Assembly (NCBI GenBank): GCA_017506865.1
Contig: JAFCMP010000133.1
Span: 1 to 64,000 of the forward strand
DNA from: Tribonema minus
Lineage: Eukaryota; Sar; Xanthophyceae; Tribonematales; Tribonemataceae
Length of the DNA stretch: 64,000 bases
Reading direction: 5' to 3'
Part shown: piece after piece, positions 40,532 to 56,998 of the stretch
Position numbering within the stretch: position 1 is the first letter of the stretch
Layout of the letters: the number at the start of each line of letters is the position of its first letter
Notes under the pieces: generated by a model
Told to the model about the DNA's origin: nothing
The model's input: only the letters and a program-made list of their open reading frames with translations
The model's database searches: none
Position numbers and translations under genes: made by a program

Positions 40532-42070
40532 CACAATATGTTCAGATGATGCAAGGGTCATTACTCAGTAGGTCCTTAGCCAGGGGTCGAAGTCTCGGCG
40601 CCAAATAATGGGCTGGCTGATCCTGGTTATAAAAACAGGTTGTTTGTTGAAGCATTAATGACACGATCCAGCTTGTGATTTGCGAGGGTCAATCATCTCT
40701 TGCACGTAATGTTCCTTGCCGGGAATACAAAGGCCTGTAAAATGCACGTGCAGCACCTGAGCCCCCATGCATGTGTAGACACGTGCAGTTGGCATGATGA
40801 TGCTGATCGTGACACGAGCATGCGTCCCCACCTGCTTTACCTGCGGAGCACGATGCAACAGCAGCCAAATGCTGCAGCAACTGCAGCTGTCATCCTCTCC
40901 TTTGGGCCCATGCACCGAGTGAGCCTTGTCTGTCCAATGCTCAGCATGCTTGCTGTTATGCCACCAATGCGTGCGCAGCCGCAGTCTGCGGCACACATGT
41001 TACATAGCAAGCAGCGCAGCACCAGCAGCAGCAGCACACGACGCCACAGCCAGCATGCTCGCAAAGCTGCCGCGGATTATGATATGTATAGTACTTCGGG
41101 ACAGATGTGCCCCTGTGTGGTGTGGGAAGGGGGGGTGCCCACAAGTGAACAGCCCCTCTTACCACCTCCACAAACCTCGCGCATTTCGCACACGCCGCAC
41201 CGCCCCCAGCGGCTGCAGCGCACCATTTACATACCGTACGCACGGGGCATGCGCGGCGGCGCCGGCGCAGGCAGCGTTACCGCGCCGCCTGTGCACTGGC
41301 GCGCACTCAGCGCTACCCCGCCCCCTCCCCCCTTTTGCAGCCCCTCGCCCCCCAGGCGTGCAAGGCAGGTTCAAAAACGAGCCACAGAGGTGGCGGCAGA
41401 GGCGGCGGCAGCGAACAATGGCTGCCACGACAGTTGGCTGTGTTGGAGTCCCGCTGCTGCGTGTGCGCAAAATCTCTGCGCCGTGCCGCCGCTGCTGTCG
41501 CTGACGCCGCAGCGACAGCGCGGGCGCCGTTTGAGAGAGAGCTGCGCGTTCGCTGCATTTTCGCGCTGAGTGATAGTCTTCGAGAATCAGAGCACTGCCA
41601 CCTCCCCTACCCTTGCTGCTGCTGCGCGCACATGGCATGTTCGCCATCGCACTGCTGCAAACTGCCCCCGCTTGCGCGCCCTCCCGCTCTGCTGCACAGC
41701 CCCACCCCCTGTGTATGCGGCTAGTACTAGCGGTCGGTAACTGACGGCTACCTAGAATTCGACCTCTGATCACTACAACAAACTGCTTGTCACTGCGTTA
41801 TGTGCGGGGGGGGGGGGGGTGCTGCGTGAATCGTGCGCGTGCGCACCGCAGCAGCCGCAGCTACACTGTGACAGACATGGTCGCCCCCCCCCCCCCGTTT
41901 CAAGGGGATGGTAGCAGGGGGGCCGGGGGGGGGGGGGGGGGGGGGGGGTATGTAGGCTACGCGCCCGCCAGCAGCGTGACGCGTGGCATGACCCCGCGAC
42001 GTCGGGCCGCCCCCTTTTCAAGGGGAAGGTAGCAGAGGGGGGCGCGAGGGGGAGGTTGGGGGTATGTAGG
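40532..42070. other. GC-rich intergenic DNA
   Basis: Long frames on both strands look like composition effects. Poly-G runs occur at 41809-41818 and 41926-41949. The right end holds a copy of the next gene's exon end. Confidence 0.4.
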
Positions 42071-42130
42071 CTACGCGCCCGCCGCCGGTGCGACGCGCGG
42101 CATGACCCCCGCGACGTCGGGCCGCCCCCC
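41940..42130 (-). repeat. Tandem copy of the ankyrin gene's exon-2 end
   Basis: GGGCGGCCCGACGTCGCGGGG through GCGGGCGCGTAGCCTACATACC occurs at about 42060-42130 and again about 120 bp further at 41945-42015 on the minus strand. It shows the same pattern as the junction copies in the peptidase and Vma12-like genes. Confidence 0.7.
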
Positions 42131-44425
42131 CAGGTCCGGCCAGTACAGGTGCTTCTTGGAGTGGAAGAAGCGGCACCAGAGCTCCCAGTGCTCGGGGCGC
42201 GCGTACTGCAGCGGCGGCGCGCCGCGCTTGTCGACGCAGCGCAGCAGGCGCACGTCCGCGTTGACAAGGAGCGTCACGACGTCGAAGCGCGGCTCCGCCG
42301 TCCAGAGCGCCTGGTGCAGCGCGTTGCGCCCGCAGTCGTCGCACGCGCCCGGCGGCGCGCCGCTCTCGAGCAGGAAGGCGACGACCGCGCGGCTGCCGCG
42401 CCGCGCCGCCGTGTGCAGGATGGACTCGCCTGCGCGGTAGCAGAGGGGGGGGGGTGGAGGGGGGGTTAGCACTGCAGGGGTGTGTGTGGGGGGGGTAGCA
42501 TTGCAGTTGAGCGCTGCCATCACATTGCATTGCATTTGGCTGCAACCCAGAACAGGCCCATAGTGTCTGGTGCCTTTGCATGACTGGGCGGAGACCGCTG
42601 GTTAGCTCCGAAAGCTGAGATGGTGTCACGTGCATCTTGACGTGCGGCAGGTGGGCTCATGGCTGTCATGGTCGCACATAACGCAGGCATCAACCTCTGC
42701 AGTCCATGCTGCTTTCTAAGGCAGCAGGTTTGCCGTGAGGCAGCGGCGTCGCCGCCTCACACACAAGGTCTCCATGTGTACAGCGCGCTGCCGCTCAGGC
42801 ACCACTGGGCAATTCTCAATGCGATAACTCGCAAGTGCTCACCGCGCCGGCAGCGCACTCGTGACAGCCGCGCGCCTCACTCGTCGCGTGAGATACGGCC
42901 AAGACAGCATCAAGCAACATACCAGAACGACGCTGCTCACCACGTGCGAGTTGCGGCTGAGGCAACAGAGTGTGAGTGCTACCCGCTGGCATGATGCCAC
43001 AGTGCTGTAGCTGCCTACCCCCATCGTGGCGATCCCCCCGAGCGACATCAACAGCGCGTCTGCTGCCGCAGCGAGCTCGAGGCTTTGACAGCGCGGAGCT
43101 GCATGCGTGCTGCCTGCCCACTCGCGGCGCTGAGTCACCATACCACTGCACGTGCTCACTGGTGCAAATCACCTGCGACGTGGGTGCCATTGCAATCTGC
43201 ATACCTGTCGCCACAGCTTTGTGAATCATTCCTGCCTTCATCATCATCAGGCATGCCCTATGGGACTTCAGGCTCGGACGTAAAGCGCTACGTACATCGG
43301 CAAGTCTAACGCGCACTGATGCCGTGCCCAGCGATACGGCGAAGGCTGCTACAGAGGTAATGCTGATGAGCGCCGATGCCTGATGCTACACAGCTGAGCG
43401 CTGCTGCAGCGGCGACGACCGCGCGGACACCCGTACACTCCCGGCAGCCACAAACACACACACACAAATAGAGAGGGGGCGCATGCAAAGAGAGCGGCGA
43501 GCGCCGCTGACTCACCGAAGCGGTTGCACGCCGACATGCACCTCCCCGCGTCGCGCATCGCGCGCAGCGCCGCGACGTCGTCCGCGCGCACCGCCGCCAC
43601 GAGCTCGTTGTCGTACGACGCGAGCTCGTGCGCGTGCGGCGCGCGCCGGAACGGCGTGTCGAGGGTAGGCACCAGCTCCGTCAGGTAACCCCGCTCCGTC
43701 AGGATGCCGTGCAGCACGTCCTGGGGGTGCGCTCCGGGGGGTATGGGATCCGGCAGCGCCCGCAGCCAGGCGCCTATGGCCTCGTTCTCACGCGCGTGCA
43801 TGCGTTTGCACGCGGGGAGCCCCCAGGGCTGCCCGGGGCCGAGCTCCTCCAGGGGGGGGAGGAGCAGGCAGGCACCCGTCCTGTCCGCGTCGGGCTCGAA
43901 GTCCGCGCAGGCGTGGTGCGGGTGGCAGGCGCAGCCGCTATGTGCCTGCGCTGGCGCTGCTGCCGCTGCTGCTGCTGCAGCGGTGGCACTATGTTTCGGC
44001 GGTTGTAATGGCTCGGCGAGCTCGCAGCTGCTGCCATCCGAGTCAACGCTGTTGGACCCTTCCATACTCAGCCCCCTCGAGAACGCCTGCTCTATCCCCG
44101 CTAATTCGTCGTCACCTTCCCGAAAGCCACTATGTTGATGCGATGCAGACTGCTCTGCTGCCTCTGGGGCAGCAGCATCATGTCGCTGCTGGAGCGCGTC
44201 CCTGCCTTGTTTGTGCAACTGTTGACATTGGTCCTCCTCCCCGCTGCTCCCGCTGCTGGCGCGTGACCGCTTCGCTGGTGAGAGAGGTAGGCCGGAGGCC
44301 ACCTCACTCATTGCAATGCCATGAAGGCCTCCCACGATGGCTGCCATCGTCGCTGGCCTCAGCTCTGCCACCTCGTGCCCCGGTGTTCCTGCGCTATAAC
44401 GCCATTGCAACGCTTCTTCTGGCAA
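42071..44425 (-). CDS. Ankyrin-repeat protein, two exons
   Basis: Exon 1 44425-43516, intron 43515-42430 (GTGAGT...GCGCAG), exon 2 42429-42071. Phase 1 joins AACCGCTTCG to GCGAGTCC, making CNRFGESILHTAARRG, a complete ankyrin repeat across the junction; 422 aa. The first 240 residues are low-complexity and acidic (SSGSSGEEDQ, Ala and Ser runs). About residues 270-400 hold three to four repeats (ELVAAVRADDVAALRAMRDAG, ILHTAARRGSRAVVAFLLESGA, NALHQALW). The real 3' end may lie further on, since GCGC|GTAGCC could be a donor. Function unknown; an adaptor-type role is likely. Confidence 0.65.
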
Positions 44426-45273
44426 CAGCTGTGGTGCCTACTGCTGCCGCCGACAATGGACTGTAATTACCAAGCTTGAAGCTTTGGCTCGTGTGCGTCG
44501 TTGCTGTGCTGACAGACTCCAAGAAGCCTGAACTTCGCGTCAGCAGAGGTTTCGTCAAGCAAGCCCTAACCCTAGAAACTACAGATTGGCGAGTCCTCCG
44601 AAGCAGTTGAGGAACAACAACCTCGACGTTGAACCTCCTGTGCAGGTGAGCCCCTGATGATCAGAGCTGAAAGAGCAAGGCGCACGCATGGCAGCTGAGT
44701 ATGCAATGTCGAGCGTTCAACGTCGCACGACCGCAGCCAGGAAAAGGGCAAGTGCGAGCGGTCTGCGTACACTATCATGTTGCCAGCCAGACGAGCAGAT
44801 CAGGTGGTGATGCAGCAGTTCGCCATTGCTGTGATGCAGTGGTTCGCCATTCCTATGATGCAGCGGTTCGCCATCGGTACAATAGCAACATGTGCCAGTG
44901 GCGCCACAGGTGTACGCGAATTGCGGGGGCATGGCACTAATCACTGACCACCTGTGTATGAATAAACAAAGGCCCCAAGTAAGTGACCAGACACAGCGCG
45001 GACCAAGGCCAGATGATCATCCAAACGGCAGCAGCAGCGTGACAACAAGAGCGGAGCGCAGGCAGCAGCAGCGTGCAAGCTGTCGCATAACGCATTAATT
45101 GCGAGTGTGGAACAAACCCGGACGGCGCATGCGCCGCGCACCCACTGTGTGACCAACACGTACCATGCACACGCAGCACGCGCAAGCGCGCGCCGCAACG
45201 GACGCCAGCCAAAAACCCTAGGCGTAGGGCACGCACCCCCTCAAACACCCCCCTACCTACGGACTACATATCC
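44426..45273. other. Intergenic DNA
   Basis: No gene recognised. Contains a 24-bp minisatellite (44809-44880) and a CCCTAACCCTA motif near 44568. Confidence 0.45.
44809..44880. repeat. 24-bp minisatellite, three copies
   Basis: GATGCAG(C/T)(A/G)GTTCGCCAT repeats at 44809, 44833 and 44857. Confidence 0.85.
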
Positions 45274-48200
45274 CTACGGCGTCATCGGCGTCATCTCCAC
45301 CCCCTCTGCGCGCCCGGCGCTGCCGCCGCTGCCGCCACCGCCGCTGCCGCCATCCTCCGTCGCCACGCGCGTATACGCCCCTGCCGCCGCTGCGCGCTGC
45401 TGCGGCGCCGCTGCCGGCGCGCCGAAGCGGAACGCACTGCTGCGCCGCGCCGCGTAGTCGCGCGCCTCATCCGCGCGGCTCGCGCGAATGACGAAGACGA
45501 GCATCTCTACGACGGTGATGGCGAAGGCGCCGACGAGGCCCGCAGCCATGCGGTGCGCGTCGCGCGAGACAAAGTACTTGCTCACCCAGTAGCAGAGGCC
45601 GAACATGGTGAGGCCCGCGAGGACCATGTTGGCGCCGACGGCGGCCTGGAACTTGAGCGTCACCTGTTGAAGTTGGGGTGTGTGGGGAGAATGAGAGTGT
45701 GATTTATTTGTAAAGGTGAATCAGGATGCCCTGTGCGTGCAAGAGTCCTGCTGCGCGCCATGTCCTGGAACCTGAGCGTCACCTGTTGAAGTTGGGCGAT
45801 TCGGGCAGAGAGTGCGTGTGTGAGTCTGGAGAGGTGGGACGGGGTGCCCTGTGTGTGCAAGAGTCCTGCTGCGCGCGGCGTGCCGGACACAGGAATGTGA
45901 TGGCACAGTAGGCCAGAGATGACGCGCCAAGGACCATCAGAACAGCATTAGCGCCGACGGCGGTACCAAGTCGTGGTGACCCGTCAAACAGGGGCGAGCA
46001 TCAGCCTCGAAGGCGTCTCGTGAGACTGCAGACAATGTCGACTCACAATGGCCGCAGCATCATCAACAGTATTTGCCGACCCAGTGACAGCACGCACGGA
46101 CGACTCCGCCATGCACCCATGCTTGTGCTCCCTGCGAGCGGCGCCCACACGAGGCCGCCACGCCCTTAGCAAACTGCCTACGCCTGCTACCACAAGCAAG
46201 CATGTGTCAACGAAGCCGCCATCCCCGTAGAAAACTGTCTATGGCTGTGGCCCCGACCACGTGTCAACATCTCGCAGGGCCGCACAAGCACAGCGCTGCT
46301 ACGTGCTTGTCACAGAGGCGGTGGCGTTTGCGCCGCGACCCCGCGTGTCGGCGCTGTCAAGAGTTGCACTCAGCACTGGATACCCAGTTTGAGTGTCAGG
46401 AGTGAGTGTAGGGTTAGGGTTAACAGAATGTTGTTGAGGGTTTGGTTTAAGAGTGGTGTTAGAGGGCCACCTGGATGTCGTTGCGCCGCGGCCCGCGAAT
46501 CGACGCCGCTGACAGTTCTGCTCAGCACTGGGTGCCCGTTGCTAGTGTCAATGGTGAGAGTAAAGTCAGGGTCAACAGGATGTCATCAGGGTTGGGTCTG
46601 GGAGTGGAACTAGGGCTACCTGGATGTCGCTGGGGCCATGGCGATCCCGCCGCGGCCCCGTATCGACGCCGTCATGCGCTCGTACTCGCGCTCCTCGTGC
46701 CAGTGTCATTGATGAGAGTAGTGCTGGGAATAGAATATGTCATTAGGGTTTGGTCTGAGAGTAGAACTAGGGGTACCTGGATGTCGCTGGGGCCGTGGCG
46801 ATCCCGCCGCGGCCCGCGTATCGACGCCGTCATGCGCTCGTACTCGCGCTCCTCGTGCGCGAGCTCGAGGTGCTGCCGCCGCTGCGCGAACTGCGCGTCG
46901 CGGTGCTTGGTCGCCTCGCGCGCCGCGACGCTCTCCGGGAAGATGAGTCCGCCGCCGCGCAGCAGCTCTGCACAAGCGCAGACGCACATGGCGATGTTCA
47001 GCGCGCGTGATCGTAGTGATTGTACTTCTGATGATCAGTGGTGAGAGCGCCGCGACGCTGAACTACCAGCATAAGCACGTGATGGTGACGATCAGTCGCC
47101 TCGCGCGCCGCGACGCTCACAGGGAAGATGAGGCCGCCGCCGCGCAGCAGCTCTGCGCGCAAGTGCAGAGGGCGATGCTCAGCGTGCGTGATCGTTGTGA
47201 TCCTTGTGATCAGCGGTGAGCGCGTCGCGACGCTGATGCGCACACGGCAATTCCCGGCTCTGCACACACGTGATTGTGATGACCAGCTGTGGGCCGCAAC
47301 GCGCTCCAGGAAAGACGAGTCTGACTCGGCGCAGCAGCTCTGCGCCGGTCGCGTAGGCTGCGGCAGCGCTCGGCACGTGACGACGGCATTGCGCGGTGAG
47401 CATTGTGACGCATGAGCCGCGCGCATGCGAGGGCGGTGTGGCAACAATCTGCTGCTGGCAAGTATGTGGGCGCCGCCCAAGATGAGTGCCGCCGTGCCGT
47501 GTGTTGAGACAGTGCGGCCGCCACGCCGCGCGAAGCGCCGCGACAGTGATGGAGTGACTCGCCCGGACCCAAGCAAAAGTAGAGTCGGTCTACTCAGGAG
47601 CCGAGCTTTGTGGTGCCACCGCTCATCATATGATGGTTGCGAGCGGCTTCTCAGGCTTGAAATGCTTATGGCCGCCGTGCCTTCTGTACGAACCAATGAG
47701 AAGAAAGTGCTGCCGTCACTCTTAGGGGCTGTGCTGCGCAGCGCATGAATGCGCGTGCTGCGCATGTGGAATCATTTCTCTAAGGGATGACCCCGCTGCC
47801 TCCTCCGTGCAGCGAGGGTGCAGTGCTCATCGCAGGACCGTGATGACTGGCCGTGACGTTGCTGGCGCTCAAATACTGTCTGCGGTGGTGCCGCTACTTG
47901 TCGACGTGCAATGAGCAGCTCATGACAGACAGCGAAGTGCATATGGTGACGCTCCCGAAAGCCGCGCCGCGCAGCGGCTAACCCTTCCTTTTAGTGGGCA
48001 GCGCTCAGCACGGCGCACTGATGGCGATCGTCGTCAGTGACCACTGACAACTCAAGCAAGGATGATGCATCAATCCACTTGTGAGTGCCACCAATACTGA
48101 CAACAGGCTTTGAGCTTGAGCAGCAGCGGTGCTGCAGCATGTAGCAGGCGAAGGCGTTGCTGTTTCAAAGCTTATTGGCCAGGACTGGCCATGCTGTGCG

Positions 48201-48742
48201 TTACTGGTACTGAATATTGCTGCAGCAGAGCGCCTTGATGTCAATCACATGGCAGATGGGTTGAACATGTTCGGGCTGGTTCAGCAACGTTTGTCGAGTG
48301 CGTCCCGCTTTCGTTAGTACCGCAACTTGAGGTTGTCATGGGTGAAGGGCAACGCTTCAAGTGGCATGCTACAGCAGCCAGGCAGCCGCTTGCAACATGA
48401 ACAGCAAGTGGCATGGAGCTCCAGGGAGGGACATGAGAAGCTCGCTCTCCTGATTGCACTTCACGGCACGCATCACTAATCCGACTAGCACGTGACGGCC
48501 AGGCAGTCGTGCTCACCCAATAACCGTTCTCCATCAGCGCCGCCTTCCCCTAGCCCCTTTAAGTGAGACGCCAGCCGCCGCAGTAGTCCTGGAGGTATGC
48601 CCCTTTTCACGCTTTTGCCATCGTCGTAGCTCTTGTTGAGGTGCGTGGTAACCTCCGCCACAAGTGTTGGCTCCACTCCTGCGTCCACAGAGAGAGCTCG
48701 CAGCGTTGCCTCCAGGCTGGGAGTCACTTCCACCAGCAGCAT
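45274..48742 (-). CDS. Vma12/TMEM199-like V-ATPase assembly factor, three exons
   Basis: ER membrane protein helping assemble the V0 sector of the vacuolar H+-ATPase. Exons 48742-48517, 46967-46777 and 45663-45274 (226+191+390 = 807 nt, 268 aa) join in phases 1 and 0. Splicing creates ERLLELLRGGGLIFPE and then EREYERMTASI, the family's 'LLxGSxxxFPE' and 'EYxxMT' signatures, and SDIQVTLKFQAAVG entering the membrane part. Two transmembrane helices lie in exon 3 (ANMVLAGLTMFGLCYWVS and GLVGAFAITVVEMLVFVI), followed by a Gly/Ala-rich tail. VMA21 was considered from exon 3 alone, but exon 2 decides for Vma12. Both introns carry junction copies. It is divergent from the EF-hand-like gene. Confidence 0.75.
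45664..45970 (-). repeat. Acceptor-side copies before Vma12-like exon 3
   Basis: The junction CAACTTCAACAG|GTGACGCTCA at 45664/45663 recurs about 125 bp upstream as CAACTTCAACAG|GTGACGCTCA with GGTTCCAGG following, together with a GCAAGAGTCCTGCTGCGCGC phrase found twice. A more diverged third piece near 45940-45965 matches further into the exon (GTAVGANAVLMVLG). Confidence 0.75.
46463..46776 (-). repeat. Donor-side copies after Vma12-like exon 2
   Basis: Three units, spaced 157 and 149 bp, include about 85 bp of exon end and 70 bp of intron. Donors are CAG|GTACCC (functional, 46777/46776), CAG|GTAGCC (46619) and CAG|GTGGCC (46470). The second unit still encodes EREYERMTASIRG. Confidence 0.85.
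46968..47350 (-). repeat. Acceptor-side copies before Vma12-like exon 2
   Basis: The functional acceptor TGTGCAG|AGCTGCTGCG (46968/46967) is repeated near 47155 (GCGCAG|AGCTGCTGCGCGG, followed by GLIFPVSVAAREAT) and near 47340 (GCGCAG|AGCTGCTGCGCC, followed by LVFPGA). Each copy includes intron text with GTGATC...GATCA and GGTGAGCG. Confidence 0.8.
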
Positions 48743-48936
48743 GCTGCCGCGTGCAGATTAAAAACTCAAGCCTCACTAACAGTACCTACCTACCTGCCCG
48801 AGAACGCGCCTCCGAGAACGGTTTGCAACGGTTTTTGGGCTTGTGTGTTTTGGCCTGTTGCTGTCTCTGCGGGTCTCTGCACGTCTGCGCATCTCTAGGG
48901 GCGACGTCCTGTCAAGTACGTACCATTGCAACAGCT
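48743..48936. promoter_or_regulatory. Divergent intergenic region, Vma12-like and EF-hand-like genes
   Basis: 194 bp separate the two start codons, so the promoters are probably shared. No TATA-like element stands out. Confidence 0.4.
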
Positions 48937-50882
48937 ATGGCAGGCGCTGAGCATGACGAAGCCCTCGCCAACGAGCTGAAGAGAATAGCGACAGTAGTGA
49001 AGAGCAAGCGCATCGACCTGCGTTCCCATTGCTTCGACGAGGACAAGGGTCGAACTGGCGCCGTGCCGTTGCAGTTTGTGTTGAACACCATGGACATGTA
49101 CGGCCTTTGCGACATTGCCACGCAAGCGCTGCTGCAGGCTGACTATTTGTGGTCAGTGCCGCGTCAAAAGACCCTCAGTATGCCACTCACAGTCACCATA
49201 GCCGGCAAAGTAGAGTCTGGCGGTCAAGCATGGGTCGATTACGACAAATTCTGCACCGCTCTGCAGAGGTGCACGCGGCGTCCCGCGCCTGATACAGTCA
49301 ATTGGCTGAAGGCAGTGGTGGCAGCAGGGCCACAGACGGGACGGCAGCCAGAGCACCAGCAGGAGGAGCCAGAGTTGACCGCTCCTTGCGCCATGAGCAG
49401 ACAGCAGCCTGAATGCAGCGCTGCGTCAGCGGACGCCCTGTCTCACTGGGAGAGGTATGCCTTTAAGCAAATGCTGAAGCAGGAGGCCGACGCGGCCCAG
49501 CACCTGAGCGCGCAAGCCCTGGCAGACTGTGCCGCGCGCATGTCCGCCTTCGGACGCGTCGCCGTCAGCACGCCCAGCGCCGACTTTTGCATGACAGCGC
49601 TCAGCGCGGGCTGCAGCAACAGCGGCCTCGCACAGTCAGTCACTGCGGAGCAGCACAGCCGCCGCGTACTCGCAGCACTCGCGTCAGCCCTGGAACCCCC
49701 CAGCAGCAAACCGATCAAATGGGTGGAGTTCTACTTGGCGGCATGCGATCCGCAAGCGCTGCGCTGGGGCTATCTTCCCCGCGACGAGGCACTGGCGCGC
49801 GCTCGCGAGCTGTTCGCAGAGTGCGAGCTCCTACAGGTCAGGCCTTGCTAGCTGCCTGTGATAACAGCAAGAGGTTTCAACAAAATAGCAGGTGCTTGCA
49901 GCACAAAAGCTCTCGCTACATACCCTTGTGCAGTTGGTGCGGTACAGCCCAAGACCCCTGCTCTCTCTGTGCGAAGCTCAACAATGACTACAATTAACTG
50001 CGCCTTTCAAGTTCTGACGTCATAGCAGTGCTGTGTCACCAGAACGTCTGGACACAGTCAGGCTAAACAGCCTGCGGTTGCGAAGGCGCTATGTACTGAG
50101 TCAAACAGTGGTTCGCTGCCAGCAGTGCACAACAGAGGACTCACAATGACCTGCTTCAAGTATAGAAGCACATGTCTTCTCCTCTCATACACATATGTGT
50201 AGCACCAGCCACATGTGTGCTTCAAGCGCACAGGTGACTGAACGTAGGTCTAATGATGACCATATGTTGCGCCTGCTGCTCAGCCTGCAATAGCCCTTCT
50301 CACAAGTGCTGTGCAAATCACACTTGTCAAACTGTGCAGGCACAGCTGCTGGCACCGGGTATGAGCGGCGGCACCGCGTCAGCAACCTCGCTAACTGCGG
50401 CAATTGCCACCAAGGTGCAGCAAGCCACGCGGCTGCAGCAACTCGCAGCGCATGACATCGCGGATGGCAGTGGCGATGGCGCAAGCGGCAGCGGCAGCAG
50501 CAGCAGCAGTGGCGGCGTCTGCGGCAACACCGGTCATGGCAATGGCAAATGCCGCAGCCCTGAGGGTGCTCCGCGCTGCAAGGATTCTATGTCAGCACAG
50601 CCAATGGCACTTGGCGTTTGCGCGCACGCGCAGGAGGCAATGAACCCGCGACGCATGGACTTTGTGCACACCACCAAGTTCGCGCGTCAGGGGCTGAGCA
50701 TCCATGAGGCAGGTGCAGGAACGGTCCTGCGGAAAGGTCCGGGAAAGCACGGAGCAGGGCAGCAGCTGGGGCTGAAGGATGAAGCGTGGGACAGGTACTT
50801 GGTGGCGGTGGAGTCGCGTGTGCCACTGCGTGCCATGCACGAGGTTGTGGTGGTTGGTGGCCATGGAGGTCACAGCAAATGA
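48937..50882 (+). CDS. EF-hand-like protein, two exons
   Basis: Exon 1 48937-49836, intron 49837-50339 (GTCAGG...TGTGCAG), exon 2 50340-50882; phase 0, 480 aa. Residues 10-110 match the EF-hand-type pattern of protist calcium-binding proteins (LKRIATVVKSKRIDLRSHCFDEDKG, then a helix and WVDYDKFCTAL), but the loop residues are poor, so calcium binding is uncertain. Exon 2 has a Gly/Ser-rich linker and a conserved-looking end (DFVHTTKFARQGLSIHEAG, then LGLKDEAWDRYL). The start (MAGAEHDEAL) is the first ATG with protein-like sequence. No other domain was recognised. Confidence 0.55.
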
Positions 50883-52099
50883 ACCATCAAGTATGTCACA
50901 AGGCTCATGTACTTATGGACTTGTATTTAACAAAGGCTCATGTACTACTACTTCCGTTACTGACTGCTGTTGCTGCACTGGCCGCACTGCACTTGCTCGA
51001 GCTGGTTGAGGTCAGGATGCGACTGCCTTTCGGTGTGCAATTGCAGCTGATGATTGAGACTGAGATTGTTTGCGGGTGCTTCACAGTGATGGATGGCTGA
51101 AGCAACTGGCTATGGCAGGGAGATTCCACATCTGACAATGCCCCTGCCACGTGTGTGTGTGTACATAAATGCGTAAATCACCTGGCTTGGCTTCAAGGAG
51201 AGTTCAAGGCATGTATAGACGGTGCTCAATGCATGCAAGCTGATTTCACCATTGCATCAGCTACTGTGCCTGCTGGTGCCTGCAAGACCTGCATTTGAAC
51301 AGCTCAAAGTGCAACTGCCAGGACCAGGCCGCTCCTCACCAATACACTACAACGGGACAGCAACACCAGGCAGTCAGTATCTACGTTCTTGGAAGCATTC
51401 GTGAGTGTGCTACGCATCAACACATGCCTCGAGGTAATCAGGCCAAACCGCTATTTAAGTAGCAGAGGCATCTGCTGCTCACAGCAATGCAGCGCATGCT
51501 CCCCCAAACATGATGCGCTCAAAGTACTTGATTAATTATTTGAGGGGTGCCCACATTGCATCGACACAGACATACAGCGATGAGTGACCAGCCTCAGCTG
51601 GAACATCAGGACTCGCTATCTAGCTTCTTACTGCCTGCCGTTAATGCCTAAACCCAACCAATTCCTAAACGTAACCCTATCTGGGCACTTGTTACAACCC
51701 TCATCTTACCGCTACCTGTGTGCAAGGTGTCGGTTACAGCAACTTGAAGTGCACTTGTATGTTAATCGTGATCGTCAATGCGCATTGTGGTACTTGCGCA
51801 AGGCTTCACATTGTCAAGATGCATTTAGATTTTGAGCCCCAAGCTGGACATCCACCATCTGGGCATTTGCACGCCCTTTGTGAACATCCATGAGTAGTAC
51901 ACTTGCACACCATTCAGATTGCTGGCTGCTGCCAAGCACTGTGTACTCTGCGGGTTCATGTGTGCAGGCAAACAGGATGATCGAGCTAGCTCTCCTGTGT
52001 GACTATCAGCACAAGACTGGTAGACTTCGATGACAGCAAGCACCATCCTTTGTTTAACATTGGCAAGCAAGCAACGAACAAGACCATCATTATCATCGT
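50883..52099. other. Intergenic DNA left of the giant CAG tract
   Basis: No gene recognised. The last bases before the tract (CATTATCATCGTC) are the reverse complement of the GACGATGATAATG flank that matches the region after the CTG tract of ANK-a. Confidence 0.45.
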
Positions 52100-56701
<4,602 letters not shown>

Positions 56702-56998
56702 TAATGTGCGCATCAAATCTGCGTGGGCCCGTGTGCATAGACTATATGTATTGCAAGCAGGGCACGACAATAATGTACAACACAGCTGCTGCGGCACTAC
56801 ACGCGCTATGTCACCCGCGCTTGCTGCTCACCATTGGATCCTGAGTCTCCTGACCCAGGGTCATCAGCGCCTGCCTCCCTTGAAAGCTGAATCTGTGAAA
56901 TTGCGGCACAAAAACCTATCGGGCGTTGACCACTACTGGAGGCACCCTTCTACTCCACACCCTCGTAATTGAGAGTTGGCTAATTGACAAGTGGTTTG

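Noticed and set aside
40700-41569. 289-residue plus-strand frame
   Set aside because: No motif, biased by GC-rich composition, with equally long overlapping frames on the other strand.
45274-45663. VMA21-like two-helix protein
   Set aside because: Exon 3 alone suggested this, but splicing to exons 1 and 2 gives the Vma12/TMEM199 signatures.
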